This document shows, in pieces, positions 10,328 through 19,528 of a stretch of DNA of 64,000 bases (position 1 is its first letter; each line of letters starts with the position of its first letter). The stretch is from contig NZ_PXNQ02000012.1 of the NCBI RefSeq assembly GCF_003007735.2, positions 62,001 to 126,000 on the forward strand, given 5' to 3'. Both the position numbers and the translations under genes were made by a program. This DNA is from Paracoccus methylarcula. GTDB taxonomy: Bacteria; Pseudomonadota; Alphaproteobacteria; Rhodobacterales; Rhodobacteraceae. The notes under the pieces were generated by a model. That model saw only the letters and a program-made list of their open reading frames with translations, was not told the DNA's origin and made no database searches.

Positions 10328-10899
10328 AGTGACTGTTCCTCGTCATGCGGGCCGGTTTCATGCGGCGGCGGCAGATCGGCCAGTTGCCGGCCGCTCAGAC
10401 AGGAGAGCAGGTGTTGCAGGCTGCGAACCAGGCAGCGCAGGGTGATCACCCCCGCCCCGGTCACCACCATCAGGTAAGAGGGCCATGTCGGCCACGGAAC
10501 CGTCGCGCTGATCAGGTCGCCGCCCTTCCATGCCGATGCCAGACGGTCCCCCGCCTGCAAGGCGATGACCAGCAGGATGACTGCCGCCAGCAGATAGCCG
10601 AGCCCCTGCGAGGCGTGCATGAAGCGATGCGGCAGTTTGTAGAGGAACATGTCGATGGCGATATGGCCATGCTGCTTCATCGTGTCCGAAAGCGCGAGAA
10701 AGAAGGCCCCCACCATCAGGTAGCTGCCGATCAGGTCATAGGACCATGTCAGCGGTTGCCGGAACAGGTAGCGCATCGACACATCCGCCACCACGACCAT
10801 CATGATGATGCCGATCGCCAGACCGGAGAGCAGGACAAGCCCGCGCTCGATGCGGGTCAAGACCCTGTCCAACGGGCCGTCCCTGTCGGTCAGCATCAT
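10324..10899 (-). CDS. dctQ: TRAP transporter small permease (DctQ)
   Basis: A 191-residue protein with four hydrophobic helices, the small membrane subunit of a TRAP transporter. The family pattern VADVSMRYLFRQPLTWSYDLIGSYLM is present near residues 40-65 and GHIAIDMF follows. Its start overlaps the stop of the CoA-transferase gene and its stop overlaps the dctM start, giving tight translational coupling. The C-terminal tail (about residues 160-191) is polar and longer than usual. Confidence 0.88.
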   Translation of the reverse strand: MMLTDRDGPLDRVLTRIERGLVLLSGLAIGIIMMVVVADVSMRYLFRQPLTWSYDLIGSYLMVGAFFLALSDTMKQHGHIAIDMFLYKLPHRFMHASQGLGYLLAAVILLVIALQAGDRLASAWKGGDLISATVPWPTWPSYLMVVTGAGVITLRCLVRSLQHLLSCLSGRQLADLPPPHETGPHDEEQSL

Positions 10900-12074
10900 G
10901 ATCCGCCCTCCCCTTCATCCCCGGCAATCACCGCGCCGGATCGCAGCAGGGCCTCGATCCGCTCGGCGGGCAGCCCCCATGCAGCCAACACCGCCGTTCC
11001 GCTTGCCCCCGGTGGCTCGGGCGGGGTGGGCGTGGGAAGGGGCGTGACCGAGAAGCGCGGCGTGGGTGCGGGCTGGACGATCCCGGCGATCTCGACATGA
11101 TTTTCCCGCGCGGCATTATGCGGGTGATGCGCCGCCTCTTCCTGCGACAGGACCGGCGCGACGCAGGCATCCAGTCCTTCGAACCGGGCAACCCATTCGT
11201 CACGGCCATGCTGTTTGATCCGCCCGGCAATCGCCGCACGGGCCTTGATCCGCGAAGCCGGTGAGCCGTCCAGCGGCGCGTCGGCCTCGTCCAGCCCAAG
11301 CCCCTCCAGCAGGATCTTGCGGAACTTGGGTTCCAGCGCGCCGACCGACAGGTATCGCCCATCCGCGCATTCATAGACCGAGTATTCCGGCAAGCCGCCA
11401 TCAAGGATATTCGTGCCGCGTTCGCCCCTGTGAATCCCCGAGGCGCGCAGCCCGGTCATCGCCGTGCCCAGCAAGGCCGCGCCATCGACCATTGCCGCGT
11501 CGATGACCTGCCCCTGTCCCGTCGATTTCGCATGCAGCAGCGCCGCGAGCATGCCGATCACCAGCATCAGGCTGCCACCGGCATAATCGGCCAGCAGGTT
11601 CAAGGGGATCGTCGGCGGCTGCCCCTCGCGCCCGATCATGTCCAGCAATCCGGTCAGAGCAAGGTAGTTCACGTCATGCCCCGCGCGCGGGGCCAGCGGC
11701 CCGGTCTGCCCCCAACCGGTCATGCGCCCATAGACAAGGCGCGGATTGCGATCCAGACAGGTCTCGGGCCCGAGGCCAAGCCGCTCCATCACGCCGGGCC
11801 GAAAGCCCTCGATCAGCCCGTCGGCACGGGCGATCAGATCAAGGAGACATGCCACCGCCTCGGGGTTCTTCAGGTCCATGGCGACAGAGCGGCGGCCCCG
11901 CGCGGGCAGCTCGAATTCCGGCGGCCGTTCGATCCCCAGCCCCGAGGGCTCCGGGCGCGTGATCCGGATGACCTCTGCCCCCATATCCGCGAGAAGCATG
12001 GCCGCGAAGGGAGGCGGGCCGATCCCTTCCATCTCGATGATGCGCAACCCGGTCAGCGGTCCCCGATTATCCAT
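10896..12074 (-). CDS. CaiB/BaiF-type CoA-transferase (Class III), AMACR-like
   Basis: A 392-residue member of the class III CoA-transferase / alpha-methylacyl-CoA racemase fold. It begins MDNRGPLTGLRIIEMEGIGPPPFAAMLLADMGAEVIRI, very like alpha-methylacyl-CoA racemases, and has GRMTGWGQTGPLAPRAGHDVNYLALTG in the substrate region with the GHD triplet typical of the racemase branch. ATG 12074 fits the family start; an upstream ATG (12149) would run into the dehydrogenase gene. It may therefore epimerise a 2-methylacyl-CoA rather than transfer CoA. It lies between the acyl-CoA dehydrogenase and the TRAP genes in one operon. Confidence 0.85.
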   Translation of the reverse strand: MDNRGPLTGLRIIEMEGIGPPPFAAMLLADMGAEVIRITRPEPSGLGIERPPEFELPARGRRSVAMDLKNPEAVACLLDLIARADGLIEGFRPGVMERLGLGPETCLDRNPRLVYGRMTGWGQTGPLAPRAGHDVNYLALTGLLDMIGREGQPPTIPLNLLADYAGGSLMLVIGMLAALLHAKSTGQGQVIDAAMVDGAALLGTAMTGLRASGIHRGERGTNILDGGLPEYSVYECADGRYLSVGALEPKFRKILLEGLGLDEADAPLDGSPASRIKARAAIAGRIKQHGRDEWVARFEGLDACVAPVLSQEEAAHHPHNAARENHVEIAGIVQPAPTPRFSVTPLPTPTPPEPPGASGTAVLAAWGLPAERIEALLRSGAVIAGDEGEGGS

Positions 12075-12097
12075 GATTCTGTCTCCCCCGGCCGCGA

Positions 12098-13273
12098 TCA
12101 GTAGGATTTCGGCAGGCCGAGCACGCGCTCGGCCAGGTAGGACAGGCAAAGCTGCGGGCTGACCGGCGCGATACGCGGGACAAAGGCTTCGCGCAGGTAG
12201 CGTTCGACATGGTATTCCTTGGCATAGCCGAAACCGCCATGCGACATCACTGCCGTCTGGCAGGCCTCGAACACCGCCTCCCCGGCCAGGTATTTGGCGG
12301 CATTCGCGGCGGCGCCGACAACCGGGACCGGGGCGCCGCTATCATATTGCCATGCCGCCGACATGACCATCAGCCAGGCCGCCTCAAGTTCCGCCCAGCA
12401 TTTCGCCAGCGGATGCTGGATCCCCTGGTTCTGGCCGATGGGGCGGTTGAAGACGATCCGCTCATTGGCATAGCGCGCGGCACGCTTGACCGCGAGCATG
12501 CCAAGCCCGACCGCCTCTGCCGCGATCAGCACGCGCTCGGGATTCATGCCATGCAGGATATATTCGAAACCGCGCCCTTCCTCGCCAATCAGGTCATCGG
12601 CGGGGATGCGGAAATCCTCGAAGAACAACTCGTTCGAATCGACCGCCTTGCGGCCCATCTTCTCGATCTCGCGCACCCGGATGCGGTCACGGTCGAAACG
12701 GGTATAGAAGAGGCTCAGCCCCTCTGTCGGCCTGGACACCTCTTCCAGCGGGGTGGTTCGCGCCAGCAGCAGGATCCGGTCGGCCACCTGCGCGGTCGAG
12801 ATCCAGACCTTCTGGCCATTGACGACATAGCCATCGCCGTCGCGTATCGCCCGCAGCTTGAGCTGCGTGGTGTTCAGCCCGGTATTCGGCTCGGTCACGG
12901 CGAAACAGGCCTTCTCGCGGCCTTCGGCCATCGGGCGGATCATGCGCTGTTTCTGCTCTTCGGTGCCGAACACCGCGACCGGGTTGAGGCCAAAGATATT
13001 GATATGCACCGCCGAAGCGCCCGACATGCCGGCGCCCGATTCCGCGATCTCGCGCATCATGATCGCCGCCTCGGCAATGCCAAGGCCCGAGCCGCCATAG
13101 GCCTCGGCGGTGCAGATGCCCAGCCAACCGTCGCGGGCCAGCGCCGAATAAAGCTCATGCGGAAACTCGCCGGACGCATCCAGCCCGAGCCAGTAGCTGT
13201 CGTCGAATTGCGAGCAGATCGCCGCGACGGCATCCCGGATCGATTCCTGTTCCTCGCTATATGAAAAATCCAT
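12098..13273 (-). CDS. Acyl-CoA dehydrogenase
   Basis: FAD enzyme of 391 residues that introduces a double bond into an acyl-CoA and passes electrons to electron-transfer flavoprotein. Visible signatures are CFAVTEPNTGLNTTQLKLRA in the middle domain, GMNPERVLIAAEAVGLG and the C-terminal MSHGGFGYAKEYHVERYLRE. The usual catalytic glutamate position of short-chain members cannot be assigned with certainty by eye. It is flanked on both sides by CoA-transferase-family genes on the same strand with short gaps (23 bases each), so it probably acts on the CoA ester they make. Confidence 0.92.
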   Translation of the reverse strand: MDFSYSEEQESIRDAVAAICSQFDDSYWLGLDASGEFPHELYSALARDGWLGICTAEAYGGSGLGIAEAAIMMREIAESGAGMSGASAVHINIFGLNPVAVFGTEEQKQRMIRPMAEGREKACFAVTEPNTGLNTTQLKLRAIRDGDGYVVNGQKVWISTAQVADRILLLARTTPLEEVSRPTEGLSLFYTRFDRDRIRVREIEKMGRKAVDSNELFFEDFRIPADDLIGEEGRGFEYILHGMNPERVLIAAEAVGLGMLAVKRAARYANERIVFNRPIGQNQGIQHPLAKCWAELEAAWLMVMSAAWQYDSGAPVPVVGAAANAAKYLAGEAVFEACQTAVMSHGGFGYAKEYHVERYLREAFVPRIAPVSPQLCLSYLAERVLGLPKSY

Positions 13274-13296
13274 GCCGTCTCCCCCCGTGATCTGTC

Positions 13297-14517
13297 CTAT
13301 TCGCCGGTGGCGGCCAGTTCGGCGGCGGTGCCCAAGGCCCCGCTTGCCGACAGCGCCTCGATCTCGTCATCCGCAAAGCCGGATTCGCGCAGCACCTCTG
13401 CCCCGTGCTCGCCCTGCCTCGGGGCGAGCCGTTCGGGGCGGGCCGGTGTGCGGCTCCAGCTTGCCGGGACGGCCATCTGCCGGATCCGCCCCTCGCTCGG
13501 ATGGTCCACCATCTCGAAATAGCCGGTCGCCGTCAGATGCGGATCGTTCAGCATCCCCTCGAAATCATGGATCGGCATCGCGGGCACATCCGCCTGCTCC
13601 AGAAGCTCCATCCACTCGGCGGTCGAACGGGTTTCAAAGATGCGGCCAAGCTCTGCATAGACCTCGTCGATATGGGCCATGCGGGCGGTGAAATCGCGGT
13701 AACGCGGATCGGCTTCGGGCAGGTCCGGGCAGCCGATCGCCTTGAAGAAGCGCCGCCAGTGGCCATCGGTATAGATCAATGCGCAGATGAAACCGTCCTG
13801 TGTCCTGTAAGGCCGCCGATCCACTGACAATTGCCGCGCATAGCCGCCGCGATCCAGGGGCGGATCGAAGGTCAGCCCGCCCATGTGATCGCCCATCACC
13901 AGGTTGACCATGGTTTCCAGCATCGGCACATCGACGCGCTGACCCAAGCCGCTGCGGTTGCGTTCGACGATGGCGGCAAGGATCGCGTTGCATGCGGCCA
14001 GCCCGACGATACGATCGACGATGGCCGAGGGCACATAGCGCGGCTCTCCGTCATTGACGCGCGAAAACAGGTAGGGCAGGCCGCATGCCCCCTGTATCAG
14101 GTCGTCATAGGCGGGGCGATCGGCATAAGGGCCGGACTGGCTGTAACCGAACATGCCGGCATAGATGATGCGCGGATTGACCGCCGAGACCTCTTCATAT
14201 GACAGGCCCAACCGCGCCATCGCCCGGGCCCGAACATTATAGACCAGCACGTCGGCATTCTTGCACAGGCGCAGCAGGGCCTCGCGCCCCTCGGGCTGTT
14301 TCAGGTTCAGCGTGATCGAGCGTTTCGAGCGGTTGGCATGCAGGAAGAGCGGCCCCATGCCCGCGTGACGCGAGGGCCCGATCTGGCGCACGACATCCCC
14401 CTCGGGGCTTTCGACCTTGATCACATCGGCACCGAAATCGCCCAGCATCAACGTCGCGTAAGGCCCCATCAGAACCGAGGTCATATCGATGATGCGCAGC
14501 CCTTCAAGTGGCCCCAT
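13297..14517 (-). CDS. CaiB/BaiF CoA-transferase, first gene of the IclR-controlled operon
   Basis: A 406-residue class III CoA-transferase expected to move CoA between carboxylic acids. The typical start MGPLEGLRIIDMTSVLMGPYATLMLGDFGADVIKVESPEGD is followed by the conserved GMFGYSQSGPYADRPAYDDLIQG, with the aspartate that forms the anhydride/thioester intermediate (here in AYDD). ATG 14517 is preceded by GGGGAGGG; the in-frame ATG at 14571 would lie inside the operator-like inverted repeat, so I reject it. It heads a minus-strand operon running to the MaoC gene and is divergent from the iclR-type regulator. Confidence 0.9.
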   Translation of the reverse strand: MGPLEGLRIIDMTSVLMGPYATLMLGDFGADVIKVESPEGDVVRQIGPSRHAGMGPLFLHANRSKRSITLNLKQPEGREALLRLCKNADVLVYNVRARAMARLGLSYEEVSAVNPRIIYAGMFGYSQSGPYADRPAYDDLIQGACGLPYLFSRVNDGEPRYVPSAIVDRIVGLAACNAILAAIVERNRSGLGQRVDVPMLETMVNLVMGDHMGGLTFDPPLDRGGYARQLSVDRRPYRTQDGFICALIYTDGHWRRFFKAIGCPDLPEADPRYRDFTARMAHIDEVYAELGRIFETRSTAEWMELLEQADVPAMPIHDFEGMLNDPHLTATGYFEMVDHPSEGRIRQMAVPASWSRTPARPERLAPRQGEHGAEVLRESGFADDEIEALSASGALGTAAELAATGE

Positions 14518-14547
14518 TGCCAGGATCCCTCCCCTGTCGCTCCTGTC

Positions 14548-14573
14548 ATTTGGTCCATATATAAAGACCAAAT
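14548..14573. promoter_or_regulatory. Inverted-repeat operator between the CoA-transferase operon and the IclR gene
   Basis: Perfect 8-base arms ATTTGGTC (14548-14555) and GACCAAAT (14566-14573) with a 10-base AT-rich centre, 31 bases upstream of the CoA-transferase start and about 136 upstream of the iclR-type gene. IclR regulators usually bind palindromes in such divergent regions, so this is the best candidate operator. Confidence 0.65.
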
Positions 14574-14709
14574 ATTCACTGTCATGAACGCTAGACTTTC
14601 CAACGCGCCTCTGTCAAGCTTTCATTCTCTGGGATTCCGCCGCCCTCCGATTGACTGGCGCGGCCATCCGGCGCATGGGAATTGACGAGTTACGGGGGAA
14701 GCCGCAAGG

Positions 14710-15489
14710 ATGCCGACGATCGTAAAACAGGCAGCTAACGTGCTCGATCTGTTCGAGTTCTTCGCCTCGACCGGGCAGCCGGCGAGCCTTGCCGAGATTG
14801 CAGGGCATTTCGGCTGGCCGAAATCCAGCACGTTCAATCTCATCACCACATTGGCCGAGCGCGGGTTTCTCTATGAGCCACGGCCCCGTCACGGCTTCTA
14901 TCCGACGCCCCGATGGCTGAGCCTCGCGCAAGAGATCGCGCATGCGGAACCCCTGCCGGAAAGCCTGCAGGATCTGCTGCGGGAACTCGCCCGGCTCAGC
15001 GCCGAGACCGTCTGGCTCGCGGGGTCCGCCGGTCAGCATGCGGTGTTCCTGGCGGTCATCGAATCCCCGCAGGCGATCCGCTATACCGCGCAGCCGGGCA
15101 AGCGGGTTCCCATGCATGCGACCGCGACCGGACAGGCGATCCTGAGCCAGATGCCGGAACCAAGACGCGCGGCGCTGTTGCGGCAGGCGAGCTATGAACG
15201 CTTTGGCCCCGGCACGCCGATGAGTGCCGGCGAGGTCGACAGGATCATCGAGGAATCGCTTGCCCGGGGCTGGTTCATGAGCGCGTCATCCTACAGCCAG
15301 GATCTTGGCGGGGTCTCGATCCCGCTGCCGCTGAACGATCGCATGCTGTCGGCCACGGTCGCGGGTCCGCTGTTCCGGATGGGCACCCGCATGGAAGAGA
15401 CGGCCGCCCAGATGCAGGCGGCCATCAAGCGGCATTTCGGCAAGGATTATTTCGACAGGCACCTGCCGGGATTGCGGCAATTGCCCTAG
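14710..15489 (+). CDS. IclR family transcriptional regulator
   Basis: A 259-residue regulator with an N-terminal winged helix (residues 5-65, QPASLAEIAGHFGWPKSSTFNLITTLAERGFL) and a C-terminal IclR effector domain (about 80-250, with PMHATATGQAILSQMP and YSQDLGGVSIPLPL). It is divergent from the CoA-transferase/TRAP operon and probably controls it through the inverted repeat at 14548-14573; the effector is likely the imported acid or its CoA ester (inference). It is convergent with nagB, 27 bases away. Confidence 0.92.
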   Translation: MPTIVKQAANVLDLFEFFASTGQPASLAEIAGHFGWPKSSTFNLITTLAERGFLYEPRPRHGFYPTPRWLSLAQEIAHAEPLPESLQDLLRELARLSAETVWLAGSAGQHAVFLAVIESPQAIRYTAQPGKRVPMHATATGQAILSQMPEPRRAALLRQASYERFGPGTPMSAGEVDRIIEESLARGWFMSASSYSQDLGGVSIPLPLNDRMLSATVAGPLFRMGTRMEETAAQMQAAIKRHFGKDYFDRHLPGLRQLP

Positions 15490-15516
15490 GCGATGCAAGG
15501 CCGGGGCCGGGGGTTG

Positions 15517-16263
15517 TCAGCGCCCGCGCAGCCCGGAACTTGCCGCCTTGTCGGCGAATATGGTGCAGGACGGGTGCAGCCGCAGATAGCTGGCCGGGCA
15601 ATCGGGATCGACCGGGCCGTCCAGCGCCGACGACAGCGCGGCTGCCTTGGCCTCGCCCACCGCGAGCGCCAGCAGGCTGCGCGCCGACAGGATCTGCGCC
15701 GTGCCCATCGTCACCGCCTCGGCCGGCACCGTCTCTCCTTCCGCGAAGAAGCGCCGGTTCGCCTGCCGTGTCTCATCGCTCAGCCGGACGACACGGGTGG
15801 TCGCGTCGATGGGCGTGCCCGGCTCGTTGAAGGCGATATGGCCATTATGGCCCACCCCCAGAAGCTGCAGATCGACCGGCCCGAGCCGCTCCAGCAGCGC
15901 CGCATATTCCCTTGCGGCGGCATCGGCATCCCCTTCGCCGCGCGGAATGAAGCTCTGCCCGCGCGGGATGTCCACATGGTCAAGGAAATGCCGCGCCATG
16001 TAGCTGTGATAGGAATTCGGGTGATCGGGCGGCAGGCCCATATATTCGTCCAGGTTGACGGTGCGCACGCGGGCGAAACTCAGCCCCTCGCGATGGGCGC
16101 GGACCAGATGCGCATAGACCGGCTCCATCGTGCCACCGGTGGCCAGGCCCAGAACCGCATCGGGCTTGGTCGCGACCGTCTCGGCGATCTGTCTTGCGAC
16201 AGCGGCGGCGGCGGCTTCTGCGTCGGGCATCAGCCTGAGGGTCAGGGAACGGCTCACGGTCAT
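15517..16263 (-). CDS. nagB: Glucosamine-6-phosphate deaminase / isomerase
   Basis: A 248-residue cytoplasmic enzyme converting glucosamine-6-phosphate to fructose-6-phosphate and ammonia. Key stretches are LGLATGGTMEPVYAHL (phosphate loop), VRTVNLDEYMGL (catalytic Asp) and LLGVGHNGHIAFNEPG (catalytic His and Glu). It is the last gene of the minus-strand arm of the amino-sugar locus, overlapping the ABC ATPase stop by four bases. Its presence with nagA and an AgaS-like isomerase means two deaminating enzymes sit in one locus, so one may serve glucosamine and the other galactosamine. Confidence 0.93.
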   Translation of the reverse strand: MTVSRSLTLRLMPDAEAAAAAVARQIAETVATKPDAVLGLATGGTMEPVYAHLVRAHREGLSFARVRTVNLDEYMGLPPDHPNSYHSYMARHFLDHVDIPRGQSFIPRGEGDADAAAREYAALLERLGPVDLQLLGVGHNGHIAFNEPGTPIDATTRVVRLSDETRQANRRFFAEGETVPAEAVTMGTAQILSARSLLALAVGEAKAAALSSALDGPVDPDCPASYLRLHPSCTIFADKAASSGLRGR

Positions 16264-17384
16264 GCTGTCCGCTTCAAGGATATGGCGGCCAGATCGACCG
16301 GCACCTGCCGACGGGTGAACGCCCTGCCATCGGCTGCGAACAGATGCGCATCGGCGGGGGAGAAGCCAAGCCCGACCTGATCCCCCGGGGTGCTATGCGC
16401 GGTTCCATCGGTCACCATGCAAAGCGGCACCTCCCCCGGCGCGATTAGATAGACAACAGAGCTGTTGCCCAAGCGCTCGACCACATCGACGCTGCAGGAC
16501 AGCCCCTCTTCCGCAAGATGCAGATCATCGGGACGAATGCCCAATGTGACCTGATCGCCCACTGATGCGCCATCCGGATCGACCGGAACCGTCACGCGCG
16601 GGCCGCTTTCGATCTGCACGGCGATACCCTCGGCCTCGACCGCCTCGATCCGGGCGGACAGGAAATTCATGTTGGGATTGCCGATGAAGCCTGCGACGAA
16701 ACGGTTCGCGGGCCGGTGGAACAGCTCCAGCGGTGTGCCGGATTGCTCGACATGGCCCCCGTTCAGCACCACGATCCGGTCGGCCATGGTCATCGCCTCG
16801 ACCTGGTCATGGGTGACATAGATCATCGTGTTGCCAAGCTGCCCATGCAGCCGCGACAATTCCACCCGCATCTCTCCGCGCAGGGCGGCGTCGAGATTGG
16901 ACAGCGGCTCGTCGAACAGGAAGACCGAGGGCTCGCGCACGATGGCCCGCCCGATGGCGACGCGCTGGCGCTGGCCGCCGGACAGTTCGCCGGGGCGATG
17001 CCCGAGCCGTTCGGTCAGTTTCAGCACCTCGGCGGCGCGGTTCACCCTGGCATCGACCTCGGCCTGCGGCAGCCGCTCCACGCGCAGCGGAAAGGCGATA
17101 TTCTCGAACACGCTCATATGCGGGTAAAGCGCATAGGACTGGAACACCATCGCGATGCCGCGCTTGGCCGGGGGCAGCGTGTTCACCACCTTTCCGTCGA
17201 TCTCCAGCGTGCCGTCGCTGATATCCTCAAGCCCCGCGATCATCCGCAGCATGGTGGATTTGCCACAGCCCGAAGGGCCGACAAAGACGGTGAAATCGCC
17301 GTCGCGGATATGCAGGTCGGTCGGGTGGATCACCCGGGCCGAGCCGAAATCCTTGGTCACTCCGTTCAGTTTCAAATCGCCCAT
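16260..17384 (-). CDS. Sugar ABC transporter ATP-binding protein (UgpC/MsmK type)
   Basis: A 374-residue ATPase that powers a carbohydrate importer. Walker A GPSGCGKST (about residues 37-45), signature LSGGQRQRVAIGRA, Walker B VFLFDEPLSNLDA and a C-terminal regulatory OB domain (from about residue 240, TLGIRPDDLHL) are clear. It is encoded with its own binding protein and two permeases upstream, and is followed by nagB with ATGA overlap. The substrate is probably an amino sugar, judged from the neighbours. Confidence 0.93.
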   Translation of the reverse strand: MGDLKLNGVTKDFGSARVIHPTDLHIRDGDFTVFVGPSGCGKSTMLRMIAGLEDISDGTLEIDGKVVNTLPPAKRGIAMVFQSYALYPHMSVFENIAFPLRVERLPQAEVDARVNRAAEVLKLTERLGHRPGELSGGQRQRVAIGRAIVREPSVFLFDEPLSNLDAALRGEMRVELSRLHGQLGNTMIYVTHDQVEAMTMADRIVVLNGGHVEQSGTPLELFHRPANRFVAGFIGNPNMNFLSARIEAVEAEGIAVQIESGPRVTVPVDPDGASVGDQVTLGIRPDDLHLAEEGLSCSVDVVERLGNSSVVYLIAPGEVPLCMVTDGTAHSTPGDQVGLGFSPADAHLFAADGRAFTRRQVPVDLAAISLKRTA

Positions 17385-17446
17385 CGGCTTCTCCTGCAGG
17401 GGAAAGGCGGGGGCAGGCTGCGCCCCCTGCCATGGTTGCGCGGAAC

Positions 17447-18655
17447 TCAGTCCAGCGCGCTCAGATCTTCCTGGATCCGGGTCGCGGCATCTTCGGGGGT
17501 GAGTTCCCCCAGGACCACGCCCTGGATATTCTCGATCGCGACATCCTGCATGCCGACGAAATCGGTCATCAGGGGTTCCGGCCCGCCGGTCGGGATCGCG
17601 TCGATAAAGGGTTTCCAGGACGGGTCCTCGGCGATCAGCGCGTCGGTATCGGTGCCAAGACGGATCGGCGTCCAGCCGCCCTCCTTGTCGAACTCGGCCT
17701 GCCGTTCCGGCGCGGTCAGGTACTTGATCAGCTTCTGCGCCGGTTCCTCCAGCCCGGTGCCCTTGAACACCACGAGACTGTCGGTGATCAGCAGGGTCGA
17801 ATGCCCGCCCTGCGGCCCGGCGGGGATCAGCGAGACGCCGAAATTCACGCCCTCCGCCTTGCCACGGCCAGCGGCGTAAGAGGTATACATCGCGATCTGG
17901 CCTTCCTTGAACAGCGGCTCCAGCCCGCCACGTTCATAGGCCAGCGGCCCCTCCTGCGAATATTTCGCCAGTTCCTGGTAGAAGGCCAGCGTCTCGACAT
18001 TCTGCGGGCTGTCGAAGACCACATTGCCATCGGCATCCACGACCTGCCCGCCATTGGAATAGAGGAAGTTCAGGAATTCGTGGAAGGTGTTGTCCATATC
18101 CGCCGCGGGCAGGCCAAAGCCCGCCGCATCGGTGTTTTCCGAGATCGCCTTGGCGGCGGTCAGCATGTCGTCGAAGGTCTGCGGGCCTTCGGGCATGTCC
18201 AGCCCGGCCTCGGCGAACAGGTCCTTGTTCCAGAACAGGCCCTTGGTCGAGAATGCGCGCGGCAGGCCCCAGACCTCGCCGCCGATCTGCACCGTCGAGA
18301 TCACCGAGGGCTCGTAGCTGGCCAGCTCCTCTTCGGACATCTCAATCGGCACGATCTGATCGCTTGAGGACAGCTGCTTGAGCACGCGCGAACCCATATA
18401 GGCGGCGGCGGGCGGGGTTCCGGCGGCGGCGAGCGTCAGGGTCTTGGCCTGGCACTGCTCCCACGGCAGGTATTCGACGCGGACGCTGTAATCCGGGTTC
18501 TCGGCCACCCATTCGTCGATATGCTTCTGCTGCACCGGCGCCTGCGGCTCGGTATCGGAACCGCAATTGACGATATGCAGCTCTTCCGCGGCCTGCGCCG
18601 CCAGCGGCAATGCCATCAGCGCGGTCGAGGCGAGGATGATGGAACGGAATTTCAT
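17447..18655 (-). CDS. Extracellular sugar-binding protein of the amino-sugar ABC transporter
   Basis: A 402-residue periplasmic solute-binding protein of the family-1 carbohydrate group. The signal peptide spans residues 1-22 (MKFRSIILASTALMALPLAAQA). The DVEYLPWEQCQAKTLTLAAAGTPPAAAYMGSR-like region seen here as VRVEYLPWEQCQAKT and AAAGTPPAAAYMGSR is the usual ligand-cleft layout, and the C-terminal TPIRLGTDTDAL segment is also typical. It lies upstream of the ATPase and downstream of the two permease genes in the minus-strand operon. Confidence 0.92.
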   Translation of the reverse strand: MKFRSIILASTALMALPLAAQAAEELHIVNCGSDTEPQAPVQQKHIDEWVAENPDYSVRVEYLPWEQCQAKTLTLAAAGTPPAAAYMGSRVLKQLSSSDQIVPIEMSEEELASYEPSVISTVQIGGEVWGLPRAFSTKGLFWNKDLFAEAGLDMPEGPQTFDDMLTAAKAISENTDAAGFGLPAADMDNTFHEFLNFLYSNGGQVVDADGNVVFDSPQNVETLAFYQELAKYSQEGPLAYERGGLEPLFKEGQIAMYTSYAAGRGKAEGVNFGVSLIPAGPQGGHSTLLITDSLVVFKGTGLEEPAQKLIKYLTAPERQAEFDKEGGWTPIRLGTDTDALIAEDPSWKPFIDAIPTGGPEPLMTDFVGMQDVAIENIQGVVLGELTPEDAATRIQEDLSALD

Positions 18656-18685
18656 TTGCTTACTCCCTGATTGGACCTTGGATCA

Positions 18686-19528
18686 TCATTCCTTCACCGC
18701 ACCGGCGGTCAGCCCGGCGACGATGAATCTTTGCAGGAACACGTAGAGCACCAGCACCGGCAGCACGCCGACCAGGCTGGCGGCCATGATCTCGTTCCAG
18801 CGGACGGTCTCATGGCCGAAGAACTGGAACAGGCCGACCGGCAGCGGGTTCAGTTCGTTCTTGGAATTGAAGGTCAGCGCGAACAGGAATTGCTGCGCAT
18901 AGGCGGTGATGAAGGTGGTCACGGCGACGACGACCATTCCCGGCACCGCCAGCGGCAGGATCACCCGGCGCATGGTGTAAAGCCGGCTGGCGCCATCGAC
19001 ATAGGCGGCCTCTTCCAGCTCGGCCGGGATGCGCATGAAATAGCTGCGCATCAGGAAGATCCCCGCAGGCACGGTAAAGGCCGCGCCCGGCACGATCATC
19101 GCGGCGTAGCTGTTCAGCAATCCGGCCGCCAGCATCAGCTTGTAAAGCGGGATGATCAGCACCGCCGCCCCGACCATCGACACGACCAGGAACACCGCCA
19201 GGATGCTGCCGCGCAGCTTGAACTCGAACCGGGCGAAGGCATAGGCGGCAGGAACCGAGCAGAACATCGACAGGATCGTGACCGCAACCGCGATGCCGAA
19301 GCTGTTCATGATCCAGCGCAGCAGCATCGGCTGCGCCGTCCAGATGGTCACGTAATTCTCGAAGCTCATCCCCTCGGCGATGAAGCGGTAGGGAACCCGG
19401 AACACCTCGTTCAGGGGGCGCAGCGAGACCATGAACGCCTCGACGAAAGGCGCCAGCATGAAGACCAGGAACAGGGTCATTCCGGCATAGATCAGCAGAT
19501 ATTCCCACCAGCGATAACGGTTGATCAT
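18686..19528 (-). CDS. Sugar ABC transporter permease (MalG-like)
   Basis: A 280-residue inner-membrane permease with six helices. The coupling motif EEAAYVDGASRLYTMRRVILPLAVPG fits the EAA loop that docks on the ATPase. The start at 19528 overlaps the stop of the other permease (ATGA); longer upstream frames are antisense noise. It pairs with the 19525-20406 gene. Confidence 0.92.
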   Translation of the reverse strand: MINRYRWWEYLLIYAGMTLFLVFMLAPFVEAFMVSLRPLNEVFRVPYRFIAEGMSFENYVTIWTAQPMLLRWIMNSFGIAVAVTILSMFCSVPAAYAFARFEFKLRGSILAVFLVVSMVGAAVLIIPLYKLMLAAGLLNSYAAMIVPGAAFTVPAGIFLMRSYFMRIPAELEEAAYVDGASRLYTMRRVILPLAVPGMVVVAVTTFITAYAQQFLFALTFNSKNELNPLPVGLFQFFGHETVRWNEIMAASLVGVLPVLVLYVFLQRFIVAGLTAGAVKE

